Shown in pieces: positions 61,645-64,000 of a stretch of 64,000 bases of DNA. The stretch is taken from the NCBI GenBank assembly GCA_011525695.1, contig WYBX01000154.1, positions 1 through 64,000 on the forward strand, given 5' to 3'. The notes under the pieces are model-generated. The model ran no database searches and had not been told where the DNA came from. It saw only the letters and a program-made list of their open reading frames with translations. Made by a program: the position numbers and the translations under genes. The number at the start of each line of letters is the position of its first letter. The first letter of the stretch is position 1. The stretch is from Verrucomicrobiia bacterium. GTDB taxonomy: Bacteria > Verrucomicrobiota > Verrucomicrobiia > Opitutales > Opitutaceae.

Positions 61645-62345
61645 CGGCTCCTGCTTTCCACCCCCGCGCGGTCGTCTTCGACCTCGATGGCACGCTGATT
61701 GACAGCCTCCCGCTGGTGCTGGAAGCGATCGCCCATGCCCTGGCACCCTATGGCGCCCGGCCCACGAGCGAAATCTTTGCCCGGCTCGGCGGGCCGCCCG
61801 AGCGATTCCTTCCAACGCTGCTCGAGGACATCACCCACGTGCCGGAGGCGCTGGCACGGATGGAGGCCTTTCATCGCTCGAACATGCATCTCATCCGGCT
61901 GTTCGCCGGCGCCATTCCCATGCTGGAGCAACTGCGCCGGGAGCGGGTGCGGCTGGCGGTCTGGACCGGCCGCGATCGCGCCTCGACCGATATCCTGCTG
62001 CGGCTCCATGGACTGGCGGAGCATTTCGACACGGTGGTCTGCGGCGACGATCTGCCCTCCCACAAACCCGATCCGGCCGGCTTGCGCGAGATTCTGCGCC
62101 GGTTGGAGGTCAGCCCGGCGGAAACTCTGTTCCTGGGCGATGCCGACGTGGATGTCCTGGGCGGCGCGGGCTGCGGTGTGGCGACGATCCTGATTCGTCA
62201 CGCCCGCACGATTGACTCGGGTATCGCCGGCCAATGCTGGCGGGTGGTGGCGTCACCGGCGGAAGCTTACGCCGCGGTGCAGGGCTGCGGCGGGTCCCAA
62301 CCGGACCGGGCGGAGGAAAACGGGGAGCCGGCGAATCGTTTGTAA
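61641..62345 (+). CDS. HAD-family phosphatase, phosphoglycolate phosphatase-like
   Basis: 234 residues from the GTG at 61641, overlapping the upstream stop. Motif I is VVFDLDGTLIDSLPLV, motif II is LAVWTGRD, motif III is the lysine in DLPSHKPDP, and motif IV is LFLGDADVDVLGGAGCG. The helical cap between residues about 20 and 90 is of the phosphoglycolate phosphatase/beta-phosphoglucomutase type. Substrate is not fixed by sequence. The last 30 residues are polar and unlikely to fold. Confidence 0.92.
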   Translation: MTAPAFHPRAVVFDLDGTLIDSLPLVLEAIAHALAPYGARPTSEIFARLGGPPERFLPTLLEDITHVPEALARMEAFHRSNMHLIRLFAGAIPMLEQLRRERVRLAVWTGRDRASTDILLRLHGLAEHFDTVVCGDDLPSHKPDPAGLREILRRLEVSPAETLFLGDADVDVLGGAGCGVATILIRHARTIDSGIAGQCWRVVASPAEAYAAVQGCGGSQPDRAEENGEPANRL

Positions 62346-62430
62346 GATCGGTGCTGGCGCGAAGATTATCATTGCGGGATCGCTGTGCCCAGTGTTGCAC
62401 TACGTTACGTCAGTTCAGCCCTCCATCCGT

Positions 62431-62745
62431 ATGGCAAAATCATCCCGCAAGCCGTCCGCTCCGTTAACGTTCGATCTGCCGGAGTCGCTCATCGCCCGCA
62501 TTGAAACCTGCCGTCGCGGCCACGGTTTCAAGACGGCGAGTGAAGTCGTGCGCACCGCCATCGCCGGGTACGATTTCGAGACCTGCCAGCCGGACCGTGA
62601 TCCGCACCGGCAGATTTCGGTTCGGATCACCCCGAGCCAGCGGGCCATGTTGAAACGGTATTCACGCCAGAAGGACGCCAGCGTCGGCGAGCTCCTGCGG
62701 TTCGCGCTCGAGGCGATGCCGGCCAAGCCGAAGAAGAAGAAATAG
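62431..62745 (+). CDS. Ribbon-helix-helix DNA-binding protein
   Basis: 104 residues from the ATG at 62431 (MAKSSRKPSAPLTFDLPESL). Two RHH-like segments are seen: LTFDLPESLIARIETCRRGHGFKTASEVVRTAI (about 12-45) and RQISVRITPSQRAMLKRYSRQKDASVGELLRFAL (about 60-93), so a single chain may form a complete ribbon-helix-helix pair. The tail is lysine-rich. There is no toxin gene next to it, so it is more likely a regulator than an antitoxin. A direct repeat TACGT-TACGT lies at 62401-62410 upstream. Confidence 0.8.
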   Translation: MAKSSRKPSAPLTFDLPESLIARIETCRRGHGFKTASEVVRTAIAGYDFETCQPDRDPHRQISVRITPSQRAMLKRYSRQKDASVGELLRFALEAMPAKPKKKK

Positions 62746-62774
62746 CCCGCGCCGGGCAGGCGGGAGGATCCCAG

Positions 62775-62800
62775 GGCGGCCCGCGGGCCGCCTTTTGTTT
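62775..62800 (+). terminator. Rho-independent terminator
   Basis: The perfect palindrome GGCGGCCCGCGGGCCGCC (62775-62792) is followed directly by TTTTGTTT. It lies 30 bases after the stop of the ribbon-helix-helix gene and before aspS. This is the clearest intrinsic terminator in the window. Confidence 0.85.
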
Positions 62801-62878
62801 GCGGTCGTGGCGCGGAAGCGGGAATTTCTGTTTGCGCTGCGGTGATGCGGTGCGTTGTCCTGTCCGGCCTACGTTCTC

Positions 62879-64000
<1,122 letters not shown>

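Overview
This 64-kb window is GC-rich chromosomal DNA. It most resembles a member of Verrucomicrobiota, probably family Opitutaceae. That placement is an inference from gene content and style: a TonB-dependent receptor with an N-terminal 'LTPFEV' motif and no SusD partner, a DUF1080 protein, a XylR-type regulator fused to AraC helices, a long-form REP-associated transposase and repeated intergenic palindromes. No rRNA, tRNA or CRISPR array was recognised.

Region 1 (about 0.1-17 kb) is an accessory, glycan-degradation-like region. A lipoprotein, a secreted helical-barrel protein and a DUF1080 protein come first. They are followed by a minus-strand locus running TonB receptor > sulfatase > MFS transporter > Gfo/Idh oxidoreductase > DUF6772-like protein > TIM-barrel-like protein > secreted beta-helix protein > small protein > truncated Zn-dehydrogenase. 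From MFS to beta-helix the genes are joined by overlapping stop/start codons. A XylR/AraC regulator is divergent from the receptor. The locus probably takes up and processes one sulfated or decorated plant or algal saccharide. The substrate is unknown.

Region 2 (17-27 kb) holds a nucleoside phosphorylase, a YahK-like alcohol dehydrogenase, a GntP permease, the MoxR / DUF58 / transglutaminase trio, and a RAYT transposase with inverted GGGACAGGT repeats.

Region 3 (27-46 kb) is mostly housekeeping: a DapF homologue with both catalytic cysteines replaced by serine, a conserved protein of unknown function, SppA, SufT, a tRNA-dihydrouridine synthase, a bifunctional nuclease and LpxI. A four-gene polysaccharide export/regulation cluster (Wzc, Wza, outer-membrane barrel, FecR-like) follows, then LeuRS and an HtrA protease paired with a degenerate PDZ paralogue.

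Region 4 (46-64 kb) has an ECF sigma / anti-sigma group, riboflavin synthase, a family-4-like uracil-DNA glycosylase lacking the usual Fe-S ligands, an orphan HPt protein, MetK and AhcY, a 2-hydroxyacid dehydrogenase, a sensor kinase, Fmt, a LysM protein, ParB, SecG, a HAD phosphatase, a ribbon-helix-helix protein and the start of AspRS. Two CTAG-bounded miniature elements lie at about 50.0 and 54.4 kb. The second carries the head of a transposase, and the element ends supply the stop codons of adjacent genes.
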